Origin: Rugamonas rubra
GTDB taxonomy: Bacteria; Pseudomonadota; Gammaproteobacteria; Burkholderiales; Burkholderiaceae_D
Length of the DNA: 64,000 nucleotides
Direction: 5' to 3'
Assembly: GCF_900114705.1 (NCBI RefSeq)
Contig: NZ_FOTW01000007.1
Location: forward strand, 270,266-334,265
How positions within the stretch are numbered: the stretch's first letter is position 1; each line of letters starts with the position of its first letter. Both the position numbers and the translations under genes were made by a program. The notes under the pieces are model-generated. The model saw only the letters and a list, made by a program, of their open reading frames with translations. It had not been told where the DNA came from and did no database searches. Below are positions 12,467 through 21,352 of the stretch, one piece after another.

Positions 12467-14394
12467 TGAACAACCTCATCCTTTTGATTCAAGAACCCGC
12501 CGAAGCCGACTTTTTTCAGGTGCACCAACAGCAGCGAGATCGCCGCCGGGGTCACGCCGGAAATGCGCGAGGCCTGGCCCAGGGTTTCCGGACGCTGCGC
12601 GTGCAGCTTCTGGCGCACCTCGACCGACAGCGCGGTGATGTCCAGATAGTTGAAACCTTCGGGCAGTTTGAGGTTCTCGTAGTGCTCGTGGCGCTCCACT
12701 TCCTTGGTCTGGCGGTCGATGTAGCCGGCGTATTTCAGCTGGATTTCGACCTGTTCCTGCACCGCGATATCGGCCACGCCGGGACCGCCGAGCACCTGGC
12801 CGTCGATGCCGCACATGCTCATCAGGGTCTCGTATTCGACGTTCGGACGGCGCAACAGATCGGCCAGCGAGTACTCGCGTTCGATCGCCTGGCCGATCAC
12901 GCGCTCCGATTCGGCGGCCGCCAGAATGCGCGGATTGACCCACGTGGAACGCAGGCGTTGCAGCTCCAGTTCGACCGCTTCGCGCTTGGTTTCGAAGGCT
13001 GCCCACTGGGCGTCGCCGACGCAGCCGAGCTGGCGGCCGATCTCGGTCAGGCGCATGTCGGCGTTGTCCTCGCGCAGGCTGAGGCGGTACTCGGCGCGGC
13101 TGGTGAACATGCGGTACGGCTCCTGCACGCCCTGGGTGACCAGGTCGTCGACCAGCACGCCGAGGTAGGCCTCGGAGCGGGCCGGCGTCCAGGCCTCGCG
13201 GCCGGAGGTTTGCAGCGCGGCGTTGAGGCCGGCCAGCATGCCCTGCGCCGCCGCCTCTTCGTAGCCGGTGGTGCCGTTGATCTGGCCGGCGAAGTACAAG
13301 CCCTGCACGGCCTTGGTTTCCAGCGAGGCCTTCAGGCCGCGCGGGTCGAAATAGTCGTATTCGATGGCGTAGCCGGGACGCAGGATGTGGGCGTTTTCCA
13401 TCCCCTTCATCGAGCGCACCAGGGCGATCTGCACGTCGAAGGGCAGGCTGGTGGAGATGCCGTTTGGATAGAACTCGTTGGTCGTCAGGCCCTCAGGTTC
13501 GAGGAAGATCTGGTGCGATTCCTTGGAGGCGAAGCGGTGGATCTTGTCTTCGATCGACGGGCAGTAGCGCGGGCCGACACCCTCGATGACGCCGGTGTAC
13601 ATCGGGCTGCGGTCGAGGCCGGCGCGGATGATGTCGTGGGTCTGCGTGTTGGTGTGGGTGACCCAGCACGGCATTTGCCGCGGGTGCATGGCGGCGTTGC
13701 CCATGACGGAGAACACCGGCACCGGATCGAGGTCGCCCGGCTGTTCGCTCATTTGCGAGAAGTCGATGCTGCGGCCGTCGATGCGCGGCGGCGTGCCGGT
13801 CTTCAGGCGGCCCTGCGGCAGCTTGAGTTCCTTCAGGCGGGCCGACAGCGAGATGGCCGGCGGGTCGCCGGCGCGGCCGGCCGAGTAGTTGTTCAGGCCG
13901 ACGTGGATCTTCCCGTCGAGGAAGGTGCCGGCCGTCAGCACGACGGCGCGGGCGAGGAACTTGACGCCGATCTGGGTGACGGCGCCGACCACGCGGTCGC
14001 CCTCCACCATCAGGTCGTCGACGGCCTGCTGGAACAGCCACAAGTTGGGCTGGTTCTCCAGCCGCGAGCGGATGGCCTGCTTGTACAGGATGCGGTCGGC
14101 CTGGGCGCGGGTGGCGCGCACGGCCGGCCCCTTGGACGAGTTGAGGATGCGGAACTGGATGCCGGACTCGTCGGTGGCGATCGCCATGGCGCCGCCCATG
14201 GCGTCGACTTCCTTGACCAAGTGGCCTTTGCCGATACCGCCGATGGAGGGGTTGCACGACATCTGGCCCAGGGTCTCTATGTTATGCGTCAGCAACAGAG
14301 TCTTCTGGCCCATGCGGGCAGAAGCGAGGGCCGCCTCGGTGCCGGCGTGACCGCCGCCGACAACGATAACGTCGAATTCAGTAGGAAATAGCAT
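12463..14394 (-). CDS. mnmG: tRNA uridine 5-carboxymethylaminomethyl modification enzyme MnmG
   Basis: This 643-residue FAD enzyme (GidA) works with MnmE to place the carboxymethylaminomethyl group on wobble U34 of certain tRNAs. The FAD-binding motif [12 protein letters not shown] is at the N-terminus, and the conserved signatures [12 protein letters not shown] and [13 protein letters not shown] are both present. Length is normal. It heads the mnmG-rsmG pair. Its upstream region carries parS sites, consistent with an origin-proximal location. Confidence 0.97.
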   Translation of the reverse strand: MLFPTEFDVIVVGGGHAGTEAALASARMGQKTLLLTHNIETLGQMSCNPSIGGIGKGHLVKEVDAMGGAMAIATDESGIQFRILNSSKGPAVRATRAQADRILYKQAIRSRLENQPNLWLFQQAVDDLMVEGDRVVGAVTQIGVKFLARAVVLTAGTFLDGKIHVGLNNYSAGRAGDPPAISLSARLKELKLPQGRLKTGTPPRIDGRSIDFSQMSEQPGDLDPVPVFSVMGNAAMHPRQMPCWVTHTNTQTHDIIRAGLDRSPMYTGVIEGVGPRYCPSIEDKIHRFASKESHQIFLEPEGLTTNEFYPNGISTSLPFDVQIALVRSMKGMENAHILRPGYAIEYDYFDPRGLKASLETKAVQGLYFAGQINGTTGYEEAAAQGMLAGLNAALQTSGREAWTPARSEAYLGVLVDDLVTQGVQEPYRMFTSRAEYRLSLREDNADMRLTEIGRQLGCVGDAQWAAFETKREAVELELQRLRSTWVNPRILAAAESERVIGQAIEREYSLADLLRRPNVEYETLMSMCGIDGQVLGGPGVADIAVQEQVEIQLKYAGYIDRQTKEVERHEHYENLKLPEGFNYLDITALSVEVRQKLHAQRPETLGQASRISGVTPAAISLLLVHLKKVGFGGFLNQKDEVVQ

Positions 14395-14505
14395 GATGGG
14401 ATTGGTAAATGCGAAGGGATTAAGGTCAGATTATAGAGTCTTTTTGCTGCCGCGACTTTTTTCTGCTCAAATTTTCACCAGCAAGGGCCCTTGCGCGCCG
14501 CCCGC

Positions 14506-14521
14506 TGTTCCACGTGGAACA
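14506..14521. other. parS site 1, perfect palindrome
   Basis: TGTTCCACGTGGAACA is a perfect 16-bp palindrome with the CACGTG core and GTT/AAC arms of chromosomal parS. It lies in the mnmG-TauE intergenic region, 2.8 kb from parA. ParB is expected to nucleate here. Confidence 0.9.
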
Positions 14522-14532
14522 TTGATCGGGGA

Positions 14533-14566
14533 TGAAAAAGGGCGCCGGTTTGACCCGGCGCCCTGC
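14533..14566 (-). terminator. Rho-independent terminator for the TauE/SafE gene
   Basis: The 9-bp stem GGGCGCCGG / CCGGCGCCC has a 6-base loop. On the minus strand it is followed by CTTTTTC. It lies 65 bp after the permease stop, between the two parS sites. Confidence 0.8.
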
Positions 14567-14580
14567 CCTAGCGACCGCTT

Positions 14581-14596
14581 TGTTCCACGTGAAACA
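14581..14596. other. parS site 2
   Basis: TGTTCCACGTGAAACA differs from site 1 at one position and still matches GTTNCACGTGNAAC. The centres of the two sites are 75 bp apart with the terminator hairpin between them. Confidence 0.88.
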
Positions 14597-14628
14597 GTGG
14601 CGCGCGTCCCGGGGTTCTACCAGCGCAT

Positions 14629-15393
14629 CTACCAGCGCATCCAGGCGTCGTAGCCTGTCTTGACGATCAGGATCGACACCACCAGCAGGAACAGTTTGCG
14701 CACGAAGCCGCTGCCGTGCTTGATCGCCAGGCGCGAGCCGATCACCGAGCCGGCGATCTGACAGATCGCCATGGTCAGGCCCAGCTGCCAGACCAGGTGG
14801 CCGCTGTAGCCGAACCAGACCAGCGCGGAGAAGTTGCAGGCGACGTTGACGACCTTGGCCACCGCCGAGGCGCCGAGGAAGTCGAAGCCGAACACGCGGA
14901 CGAACAGGAACACCAGGAAGCTGCCGGTGCCCGGGCCGAAGAAGCCGTCGTAGAAGCCGATGGCCGAACCGATCAGCAGCGCCAGCATCTGCTCGCGCCG
15001 GCCGCTGTGCATGGGCGCGTGGACGCTGCCGAAGTCCTTCTTGGCGAAGGTGTAGACGGCCACGGCGACCAGCACCACCGGCAGCAGGGCGCGCATGAAG
15101 TCGGGCGAGACGCGGGTGACGACGAAGGCGCCGAGGAAGGCGAACACCAGCGCGGCAACGGCGGCCGGCGCGGCGGTCGACCAGGCGATGCGCACGCGGC
15201 GCGCGTAGCTGACCGCCGCCACGCCGGTGCCGAAGATGCTGGCCAGCTTGTTGGTGCCGATCAGGGTGGCCGGCGCCATGTTGGGGAACACCGAGAACAA
15301 GGCCGGGATCTGGATCAATCCCCCTCCCCCCACCACCGCGTCGACCAGACCCGCGCCGAAGGCGGCCACGCCCAACACCAGATAATCCACCAT
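14629..15393 (-). CDS. TauE/SafE family sulfite exporter-like membrane permease
   Basis: This 254-residue integral membrane protein has about eight hydrophobic segments. The two repeated signatures of the TauE/SafE family are visible: GVAAFGAGLVDAVVGGGGLI near the N-terminus and SAIGFYDGFFGPGTGSFLVF near residue 140. Family members export sulfur-containing or organic anions, but the substrate here cannot be inferred. It has its own terminator and no operon partner. Confidence 0.88.
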   Translation of the reverse strand: MVDYLVLGVAAFGAGLVDAVVGGGGLIQIPALFSVFPNMAPATLIGTNKLASIFGTGVAAVSYARRVRIAWSTAAPAAVAALVFAFLGAFVVTRVSPDFMRALLPVVLVAVAVYTFAKKDFGSVHAPMHSGRREQMLALLIGSAIGFYDGFFGPGTGSFLVFLFVRVFGFDFLGASAVAKVVNVACNFSALVWFGYSGHLVWQLGLTMAICQIAGSVIGSRLAIKHGSGFVRKLFLLVVSILIVKTGYDAWMRW

Positions 15394-15502
15394 ACCGCAC
15401 CAGCCTTAACAAAAGGAAACAAGGCTAACATTGTACGAAAGAATCCAAGCGCCCTGCCCGTGCAAGCCATGCCGATTGCGCATAAGGCCGGCGCTTGGTG
15501 TA

Positions 15503-15518
15503 AGCTTCACGTGGAACA
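15503..15518. other. Candidate parS site 3 (degenerate left arm)
   Basis: AGCTTCACGTGGAACA keeps the CACGTG core and a perfect right arm but has mismatches in the left arm. It lies 43 bp upstream of the iron alcohol dehydrogenase start, 0.9 kb from site 2. Confidence 0.55.
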
Positions 15519-15560
15519 TTCACGCGATCCACCAGTCAAACCACCAACGCGGACCCAGCC

Positions 15561-16751
15561 ATGACCAGCTCGCCAGCCTTCGCCTTCAGCACCGTCGCCC
15601 ACATCGTTTCGGAGGCCGGCGCGGCGCGCCGGCTGGGCGAGTACGTGCGGCAGCACTTCCCCACCGCGCGCCAGGCGCTGCTGGTGACCGACCCCGGCTT
15701 CCTCGCCACCGGCCTGGTCGAGGGGCCGCGCGACAGCCTGATCGCCGCCGGCATCCAGGTGCATCTGTACACCGAGGTGGTGGCCGATCCGCCCGAGCAC
15801 GTGGTGCTGGAGGCGGTGGCGGCGGCGCGCCGGCACGAGGCCGACATCGTCATCGGCCTCGGCGGCGGCAGCTCGATGGACGTCGCCAAGCTGATCGCCG
15901 TGCTGGCCGGCGGCGGCCAGCAGCTGGCCGACATCTACGGTATTGGCAAGGTCTGCGGCAATGTTCGCAACAACGGCGGCAACGGCCGCCTGCCGCTGGT
16001 GCAGATCCCCACCACCGCCGGCACCGGTTCCGAGGTGACCAACATCGCCATCGTCACCACCGGCGCCACCAGCAAGATGGGCGTGGTGGCGCCGCAGTTG
16101 TATGCCGACCTGGCCATCCTCGACGCCGAGCTGACGCTGGGCCTGCCGGCCCGCGTCAGCGCCGCCACCGGCATCGACGCCATGGTGCACGCCATCGAGG
16201 CCTACACCAGCCGGCACAAGAAGAACCCGCTGTCGGACATGCTGGCGCGCCAGGCGCTGGGCCTGCTGTCGGCCAACCTGCTGCGCGTCTGCGAGAACGG
16301 CGCCGACCTGGCGGCGCGCCAGGCCATGCTGCTCGGCGCCATGCTGGCCGGCCAGGCCTTCGCCAACGCGCCGGTGGCGGCGGTGCACGCGCTGGCCTAT
16401 CCGATCGGCGGCGTGTTCCACGTGCCACATGGCCTATCGAACTCGCTGGTGCTGCCGCACGTGCTGCGCTTCAACGCGCCGGCGGCGGCGCCGCTGTACG
16501 CCGAGCTGGCCGCCATCGTGGTGCCGCAGGCCAGCGGCAGCGTCGAGGCCAGGGCCGAGGCGCTGGCTGTTGCGATGCAACAAATCGCCATCCTGACCGG
16601 CATCGAGCGCACGCTGCAGCAGGTCGGCATCAAAGAGGCGGACCTGGACCGGCTGGCCGACGACGCCATGCTGCAAACCCGCCTGCTGGGCAACAACCCG
16701 CGCGAGGTGAGGCGCGCCGACGCCCGCGCCATCTACGCCGCCGCGCTGTAG
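15561..16751 (+). CDS. Iron-containing alcohol dehydrogenase
   Basis: This 396-residue group III (Fe-dependent) alcohol dehydrogenase probably oxidises or reduces a short-chain alcohol or aldehyde with NAD(P). The dinucleotide site is GLGGGSSMDVAK and the TTAGTGSEVT motif follows. The metal ligands lie in the DAMVHAIEAY and HALAYPIGGVFHVPHG stretches (one Asp and three His). Length is typical. It is the only plus-strand gene between rsgA and the central origin-like region. The substrate is not evident. Confidence 0.9.
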   Translation: MTSSPAFAFSTVAHIVSEAGAARRLGEYVRQHFPTARQALLVTDPGFLATGLVEGPRDSLIAAGIQVHLYTEVVADPPEHVVLEAVAAARRHEADIVIGLGGGSSMDVAKLIAVLAGGGQQLADIYGIGKVCGNVRNNGGNGRLPLVQIPTTAGTGSEVTNIAIVTTGATSKMGVVAPQLYADLAILDAELTLGLPARVSAATGIDAMVHAIEAYTSRHKKNPLSDMLARQALGLLSANLLRVCENGADLAARQAMLLGAMLAGQAFANAPVAAVHALAYPIGGVFHVPHGLSNSLVLPHVLRFNAPAAAPLYAELAAIVVPQASGSVEARAEALAVAMQQIAILTGIERTLQQVGIKEADLDRLADDAMLQTRLLGNNPREVRRADARAIYAAAL

Positions 16752-16790
16752 CCCGGCGTATCGGGACGCCGGCCTTACCCCACAAACCAA

Positions 16791-16818
16791 GGGGTCTGAC
16801 CCCGTGGGGTCAGACCCC
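16791..16818. repeat. Palindromic GGGGTCTGACCCC pair
   Basis: GGGGTCTGACCCC, a 2-bp spacer, then GGGGTCAGACCCC form two near-palindromic 13-mers in the adh - hydrolase gap. The same TGACCCC core recurs near 38.4-38.6 kb and 46.9-47.1 kb, marking a dispersed repeat family. Confidence 0.75.
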
Positions 16819-16840
16819 GAGGCGTAGCGGGGTGCGGGGC

Positions 16841-16878
16841 AAAAAAAAGGTTCTTCACGGATTACCGGGAAGAACCTT
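16841..16878 (-). terminator. Rho-independent terminator of the 3HB-oligomer hydrolase gene
   Basis: The 10-bp stem AAGGTTCTTC / GAAGAACCTT has a 12-base loop and is followed on minus by eight T. It lies 52 bp after the hydrolase stop. A near-identical hairpin terminates putA at 32.2 kb. Confidence 0.85.
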
Positions 16879-16929
16879 CTGCACCACCGCCCTGCTCCAG
16901 CGACGGCAATATTGCTCAGACAGTAAGCG

Positions 16930-19062
16930 CTAGTTAGGCACGTCCACCGTGGTGCCGCTGACCACGATCGCGTTGGCCGGCGTCGGCGCCGTGGCGATCG
17001 CCGGCACGTTGGCGACGGTGATCGGCGTCGTCGCGTCGGCCCGCGTCACCGTGCGCACCACCTGCGACGGCGGCAACGGCGAGCCGGTCGGGTTCTTCAG
17101 GTTGGCGTAAAGGGCGTCGAGGGCGCGGTTCAGGTACACGTGCAGCGGAATGATCAAGCTCGGCACGGCGCTGGTGAAGGAGTCGAAGTGGTTGCCGTTG
17201 GTGACCTCGATGTAGCGCAGCTTGCTGGCCGCGCCCTCGGCCAGCGCGTTCAGGCCCAGATAGGCGCGCGAGGCGTGGTTGATGACGATCAGCGTGTCGC
17301 TGCGGCCATGCACGATGATCGCCGGCTTGCCGCGCAGATTGCCGCTGGCGGCCACCTCGGCCATGCCGGCGCGCACACGCGCGCTCTGCGTCGCCAGCTC
17401 GCCGCTGAGCGGGGCGCCGGTAATCGTGTCGACACCGGTGGCCAGCGAGCGCAGGCAGAGGAAGCCGTCGAGCGACTGGTCATCCTCGAAGGTGCTGGGC
17501 GAACGGCCGAAGGCGTAGCCGACCGGCACGTAGAGACCAAAATCCATGATCGAGTTGTCGTAGACCACACCGCCGGGGATGCCGTTCTGCGTGGCGAAGC
17601 TGTTGGCCTTGGTGGCCGCCGGCATGGTGATCATCTGGCCGCTGGCGTCGGTGGTGCCGAAGCCGAAGCCGCAGACCTTGTCGGCCACGGAGAACTTGCC
17701 GTAGGCGTTGGCGTAGGTCACCGCCACCAGGATGTTGGTGCCGGCGTGGGCGGCCTGCAAGGGCTCGCTTTCCGGCTGCCAGCCGAAGGCGCGCAGGCGC
17801 GCCTTGGCGTCGGCCTGGCGCGCCGGCAGGTCGGCGCCGCTCAGCAGTCCCTTGGCCGCCAGCGAGGCGCAGCGGCCGGGGTTGGCGGCGCTCGAGGCGA
17901 TACAGGGCTGGTACAGCGCGGCATAGGTGAAGTAGTCGTACAACAGCTTGCCCTGGGCGCCGACCGGCGCGCCGCCCTGGCGCACCGTGTAGCCGCTGGC
18001 GCTCTTGGGCTGGATCTGCGGCTCGGTCACGGCGACGCCGCTGATCAGGCCCTTGCTGTCCTGCTCGGCGGCCAGCAGCGCCGAGCCGCCGCCGTTGGAG
18101 ATGCTCGAGGCGATGGTGATGGTGTTGGCCGGCTTGAAGCGCACGATGTGGCTCTTGCCGTCGCTGGCCAGGGTGCCGTATTTCTCGTTGAGCACGTAGT
18201 AGGCGAACTCGACCGCCTGCAGGGTGTTCTTGCCCCAGTCCTTCTCCGGGTTCTGCTGCGAGTGGGCGTGCTTGAAGGCGAGGCGCCCGGGCATATTGTT
18301 CATCGCGACGCGCTGGGCGTCCGTCAGCACCGGCGCGAAGATGGCGTTCTTGCCGGCCGCCGTGCGGCTGGCGCGCACGCCGTTTTGCAGGTTGACGCTG
18401 TCGTCGTCGAAGGTGTACAGGCCGATGCCGCTGCCCTTGTCGGCGTAGGCGACGGCGCAGTTGTTCTTCAGGCCCCATTCGCCGGAGCTGCCGATGGCGC
18501 CGTAGATGCCGCGCGAGCCGCTTGAGGTGCCGGTGACGATGCAGGGGTTGGCCGGGTCGAAGCCTGCCGGCACCTGCACCATCAGCGTGACGTTCTGGTT
18601 GCCGCTGCCGTCGTCGCTGTAGGCCAGGTATTCGCTGCCGGCGATCTTGCCCTCGCCGCTGCCGGCGTTGCCCTTGGCGTCGACGTTGGGGCCGTACAGC
18701 GTGCCGTAGCCGCTGTTGGCGGCGATGTCGAGCACGGCCCGGTAGTTGGCGTAGATGGCGTTGCGGCGCAGCTCGGCGGCGGTCGGCTTGAGCGGATCGG
18801 CGTAGGCCGGCGCGGCGGCGGCGGCCAGGCCGGTCTTGCCCAGGCCGGCGGTCAGCAGGTCGTCGCTGGCGCCGTCGTAGTTGGTGCTGCTGATCGCGCC
18901 GAGATAGGTGGGCAGCGTGTTCAGTTCTTCCGGGATGGTTTTGCCGCCGCCGCAGGAGGCCAGCGCCAGCCCGGCGCCGGCCAGCGCCAGAGTGTGGCGC
19001 GCGCTGCGGACCATGGTGCCGCGTTTGCCCTGATTGCTCTTACTGCTAGTCTTATTCTTCAT
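16930..19062 (-). CDS. D-(-)-3-hydroxybutyrate oligomer hydrolase, predicted lipoprotein
   Basis: This 710-residue exported enzyme probably cleaves 3-hydroxybutyrate oligomers released from poly-3-hydroxybutyrate. The N-terminus is a lipoprotein signal peptide with lipobox LASC. The family (3HBOH) sequences TGTSSGSRGIYGAIGSSGEW and SSISNGGG are visible; the latter is a modified lipase box whose Ser is the likely nucleophile. The frame is open to 19230, but the ATG at 19062 follows a good GAGGA site and gives the signal peptide. The terminator is at 16841-16878. Confidence 0.82.
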   Translation of the reverse strand: MKNKTSSKSNQGKRGTMVRSARHTLALAGAGLALASCGGGKTIPEELNTLPTYLGAISSTNYDGASDDLLTAGLGKTGLAAAAAPAYADPLKPTAAELRRNAIYANYRAVLDIAANSGYGTLYGPNVDAKGNAGSGEGKIAGSEYLAYSDDGSGNQNVTLMVQVPAGFDPANPCIVTGTSSGSRGIYGAIGSSGEWGLKNNCAVAYADKGSGIGLYTFDDDSVNLQNGVRASRTAAGKNAIFAPVLTDAQRVAMNNMPGRLAFKHAHSQQNPEKDWGKNTLQAVEFAYYVLNEKYGTLASDGKSHIVRFKPANTITIASSISNGGGSALLAAEQDSKGLISGVAVTEPQIQPKSASGYTVRQGGAPVGAQGKLLYDYFTYAALYQPCIASSAANPGRCASLAAKGLLSGADLPARQADAKARLRAFGWQPESEPLQAAHAGTNILVAVTYANAYGKFSVADKVCGFGFGTTDASGQMITMPAATKANSFATQNGIPGGVVYDNSIMDFGLYVPVGYAFGRSPSTFEDDQSLDGFLCLRSLATGVDTITGAPLSGELATQSARVRAGMAEVAASGNLRGKPAIIVHGRSDTLIVINHASRAYLGLNALAEGAASKLRYIEVTNGNHFDSFTSAVPSLIIPLHVYLNRALDALYANLKNPTGSPLPPSQVVRTVTRADATTPITVANVPAIATAPTPANAIVVSGTTVDVPN

Positions 19063-19244
19063 GTCATCCTCTTTCCGTGGTTCAAAAATAGGTGCATCGA
19101 AACAGCTGCCGCCACATTGCGCCCGGCGCCTTGCCGGCCTCGACCTCCCGTCTGCCCGCGCTCCGCCGGGGCGGCGGACGTGGCGGTCCCACCCCGGCGC
19201 GCGGCCGGGCGGGGACGACTGACAAAGCATGTTGAAAATGAAAA

Positions 19245-19265
19245 CGCCGGACAGAAGGCCCGGCG
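19245..19265 (-). terminator. Rho-independent terminator of the liv operon
   Basis: The stem CGCCGG / CCGGCG with a 9-base loop is followed on minus by TTTTCATTTTC. It lies 10 bp after the livM stop. Confidence 0.65.
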
Positions 19266-19275
19266 CTGCCGCAAA

Positions 19276-20259
19276 CTACGCCGGCTTGCTGCCGGCTTTG
19301 CTGGCGAAGCGGGCAACCACCTCGCCGATGATGCCGCGCCGGAACAACAGCACGCAGGCGATGAAGATCAGCCCGGTCACCATGCTGACCGCCTCGCCCA
19401 GCGTGTTGAACCATTCGATGCCGGTGTGGGTGGCGATGAAGGTGCCCAGGTCGCCCAGCTTGTTCTCCAGCGCGATGATGATCACCGCGCCGAGGATCGG
19501 GCCGGCCAGGGTGCCCATGCCGCCCACCAGGGTCATCAGGATCACCAGGCCGGACATGGTCCAGTGCACGTCGGTCAAGGTCTCGAAGCCCAGCACCACG
19601 GTCTTGGTGGCGCCGGCCAGGCCGGCCAGCGCGGCCGACAGCACGAAGGCCATCAGCTTGTAGCGGTCGACGTCGTAGCCCAGCGAGATGGCGCGCGGCT
19701 CGTTCTCCTTGATCGCCTTGAGCACCTGGCCGAAGGGCGAATGCACGGTGCGCACGATCAACATGAAGCCGGCCACGGCGATGGCCAGCACGACGTAGTA
19801 CAGCACGGTGTCGTTGGCCAGGTCGACGACGCCGAGCAGTTTTCCACGTGGAACGCCCTGCAGGCCGTCCTCGCCGCCGGTCAGCTCGCCGGCGCGCAGC
19901 GCGAAGTAGGACACCACCTGGGCCAGCGCCAGGGTGATCATGGAGAAGTAGATGCCCTGGCGGCGGATCGCCAGCGCGCCCATCACCAGGCCGATCAGCG
20001 CGGCGGCGACGACGCCGGCCAGCAGGCCCAGCTCGAAGGGCCAGCCGTGCGACTTGAGCATGTTGCCGGCGACATAACCGGCGCTGCCGAAGAAGGCGGC
20101 GTGGCCGAACGACAGCAGGCCGGTGAAGCCGATCAGCAGGTTGAAGGCGCAGGCGAACAGGGCGAAGCACAGCAGCTTCATCAGGAACACCGGGTAGCCG
20201 TAGAAGGGCGCCGCCAGGGCCAGCGCCAGGGCGATCGCGTAGCCAACATTCTTATTCAT
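19276..20259 (-). CDS. livM: Branched-chain amino acid ABC transporter permease LivM
   Basis: This 327-residue inner-membrane permease forms the channel with LivH. About nine hydrophobic helices are visible, with the family signature GYDVDRYKLMAFVLSAALAGLAG, which includes the ATPase-contact loop. It is the last gene of livGFKHM, 10 bp after livH. A degenerate parS-like site is embedded in the coding sequence at 19840-19855. Confidence 0.92.
   Translation of the reverse strand: MNKNVGYAIALALALAAPFYGYPVFLMKLLCFALFACAFNLLIGFTGLLSFGHAAFFGSAGYVAGNMLKSHGWPFELGLLAGVVAAALIGLVMGALAIRRQGIYFSMITLALAQVVSYFALRAGELTGGEDGLQGVPRGKLLGVVDLANDTVLYYVVLAIAVAGFMLIVRTVHSPFGQVLKAIKENEPRAISLGYDVDRYKLMAFVLSAALAGLAGATKTVVLGFETLTDVHWTMSGLVILMTLVGGMGTLAGPILGAVIIIALENKLGDLGTFIATHTGIEWFNTLGEAVSMVTGLIFIACVLLFRRGIIGEVVARFASKAGSKPA
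19840..19855. other. Candidate parS-like site 4 inside livM
   Basis: TTTTCCACGTGGAACG matches the parS palindrome at 14 of 16 positions, including the whole CACGTG core and GGAAC arm. Coding constraint may explain it, so confidence is low. Confidence 0.4.
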
Positions 20260-20269
20260 GGACGAGCTC

Positions 20270-21154
20270 CTATTTTTCTTTGCCGAACAGGCCGGCGGGA
20301 CGCAACAGCAGCACGATGACCATCACCACGAACACCACCACGGCCGAGCCCTCGGGATAGAACACGCGGGTCATGCCCTCGATGACGCCCAGGCCGAGGC
20401 CGGTGAGGATGGAGCCCATGATCGACCCCATGCCACCGATCACCACAACGGCGAACACGACGATGATCAGGTTCGAGCCCATCAGGGGTGTCACCTGGAT
20501 GATCGGGGCCGCCAGCACCCCGGCAAAGCCCGCCAAAGCGACGCCGAAGCCATAGGTCAGGGTGACCATCAGCGGCACATTGACGCCGAAGGCTTCGACC
20601 AGCTTGGGGTTCTCGGTGCCGGCGCGCAGGTAGGAGCCGAGCTTGGTCTTCTCGATGACGAACCAGGTGGCCAGGCAGACCACCAGCGAGGCCACCACCA
20701 CCCAGGCGCGGTAGTTCGGCAGCATCATGAAGCCGAGGTCGGTCGAGCCGCTGAGCAGTTCGGGCGTCGAGAACGGTTGGCCGGAGACGCCGTAGAAGGA
20801 GCGGAACACGCCCTCGGTGAGCAGGGTGATGCCGAAGGTCAGCAGCAGGCCGTACAGGTGGTCCAGCTTGTAGAGCCAGCGCAGCATGGTCTTTTCGATC
20901 AGCACGCCGAGCGCGCCCACCACCAGCGGCGCCAGCACCAGCATGACCCAGTAGTTCAGGTTGAAGTAGGCCAGGCCCATCCAGGCGACGAAGGCGCCCA
21001 TCATGTACATGGCGCCGTGGGAGAAGTTGATGACGTTGAGCAGGCCGAAGATGACCGCCAGGCCGAGCGACAACATCGCGTAGAAGGAACCGTTGACGAG
21101 GCCCAGCAGCAGCTGGCTCATCATCGCTTGCAAGGGAACGCCGAAGATTTCCAT
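20270..21154 (-). CDS. livH: Branched-chain amino acid ABC transporter permease LivH
   Basis: This 294-residue inner-membrane permease pairs with LivM. Hydrophobic helices run throughout, and the conserved loop GVNVPLMVTLTYGFGVALAGFAGVL is present near residue 190. The open frame reaches 21241, but the ATG at 21154 gives the typical start (MEIFGVPLQAM, then LLLGLVNGSFYAMLSLGLA). It lies about 200 bp after livK. Confidence 0.92.
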   Translation of the reverse strand: MEIFGVPLQAMMSQLLLGLVNGSFYAMLSLGLAVIFGLLNVINFSHGAMYMMGAFVAWMGLAYFNLNYWVMLVLAPLVVGALGVLIEKTMLRWLYKLDHLYGLLLTFGITLLTEGVFRSFYGVSGQPFSTPELLSGSTDLGFMMLPNYRAWVVVASLVVCLATWFVIEKTKLGSYLRAGTENPKLVEAFGVNVPLMVTLTYGFGVALAGFAGVLAAPIIQVTPLMGSNLIIVVFAVVVIGGMGSIMGSILTGLGLGVIEGMTRVFYPEGSAVVVFVVMVIVLLLRPAGLFGKEK

Positions 21155-21352
21155 GGCTTCACAATATAAAAAATCACCGTGGCAGCGGCGAAGGATGGAC
21201 GGGAAATGGCGGCCGCGGCGCCGCGCCCTGCCCTCGAACAAGGGGCGGCGGGCGGCGGCGCGCGGACGCGCGGTGGTGCGGTCGCGCCGGCGCGGGCCGG
21301 ACCGACCGGGCGGGCGGCCGACTGCGCCGCCCCGCCCTACTTCAAGGCCGGC

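Noticed and set aside
12466..14391. 641-codon plus-strand open frame opposite mnmG
   Set aside because: It is the antisense shadow of mnmG in GC-rich DNA. Composition (Gly, Ala, Arg, His, Val, Gln) is typical of antisense frames, and no family is recognisable.
16414..16429. parS-like TGTTCCACGTGCCACA in the alcohol dehydrogenase gene
   Set aside because: The right arm does not match, and the bases encode the conserved metal-site stretch VFHVPHG, so coding constraint explains it.
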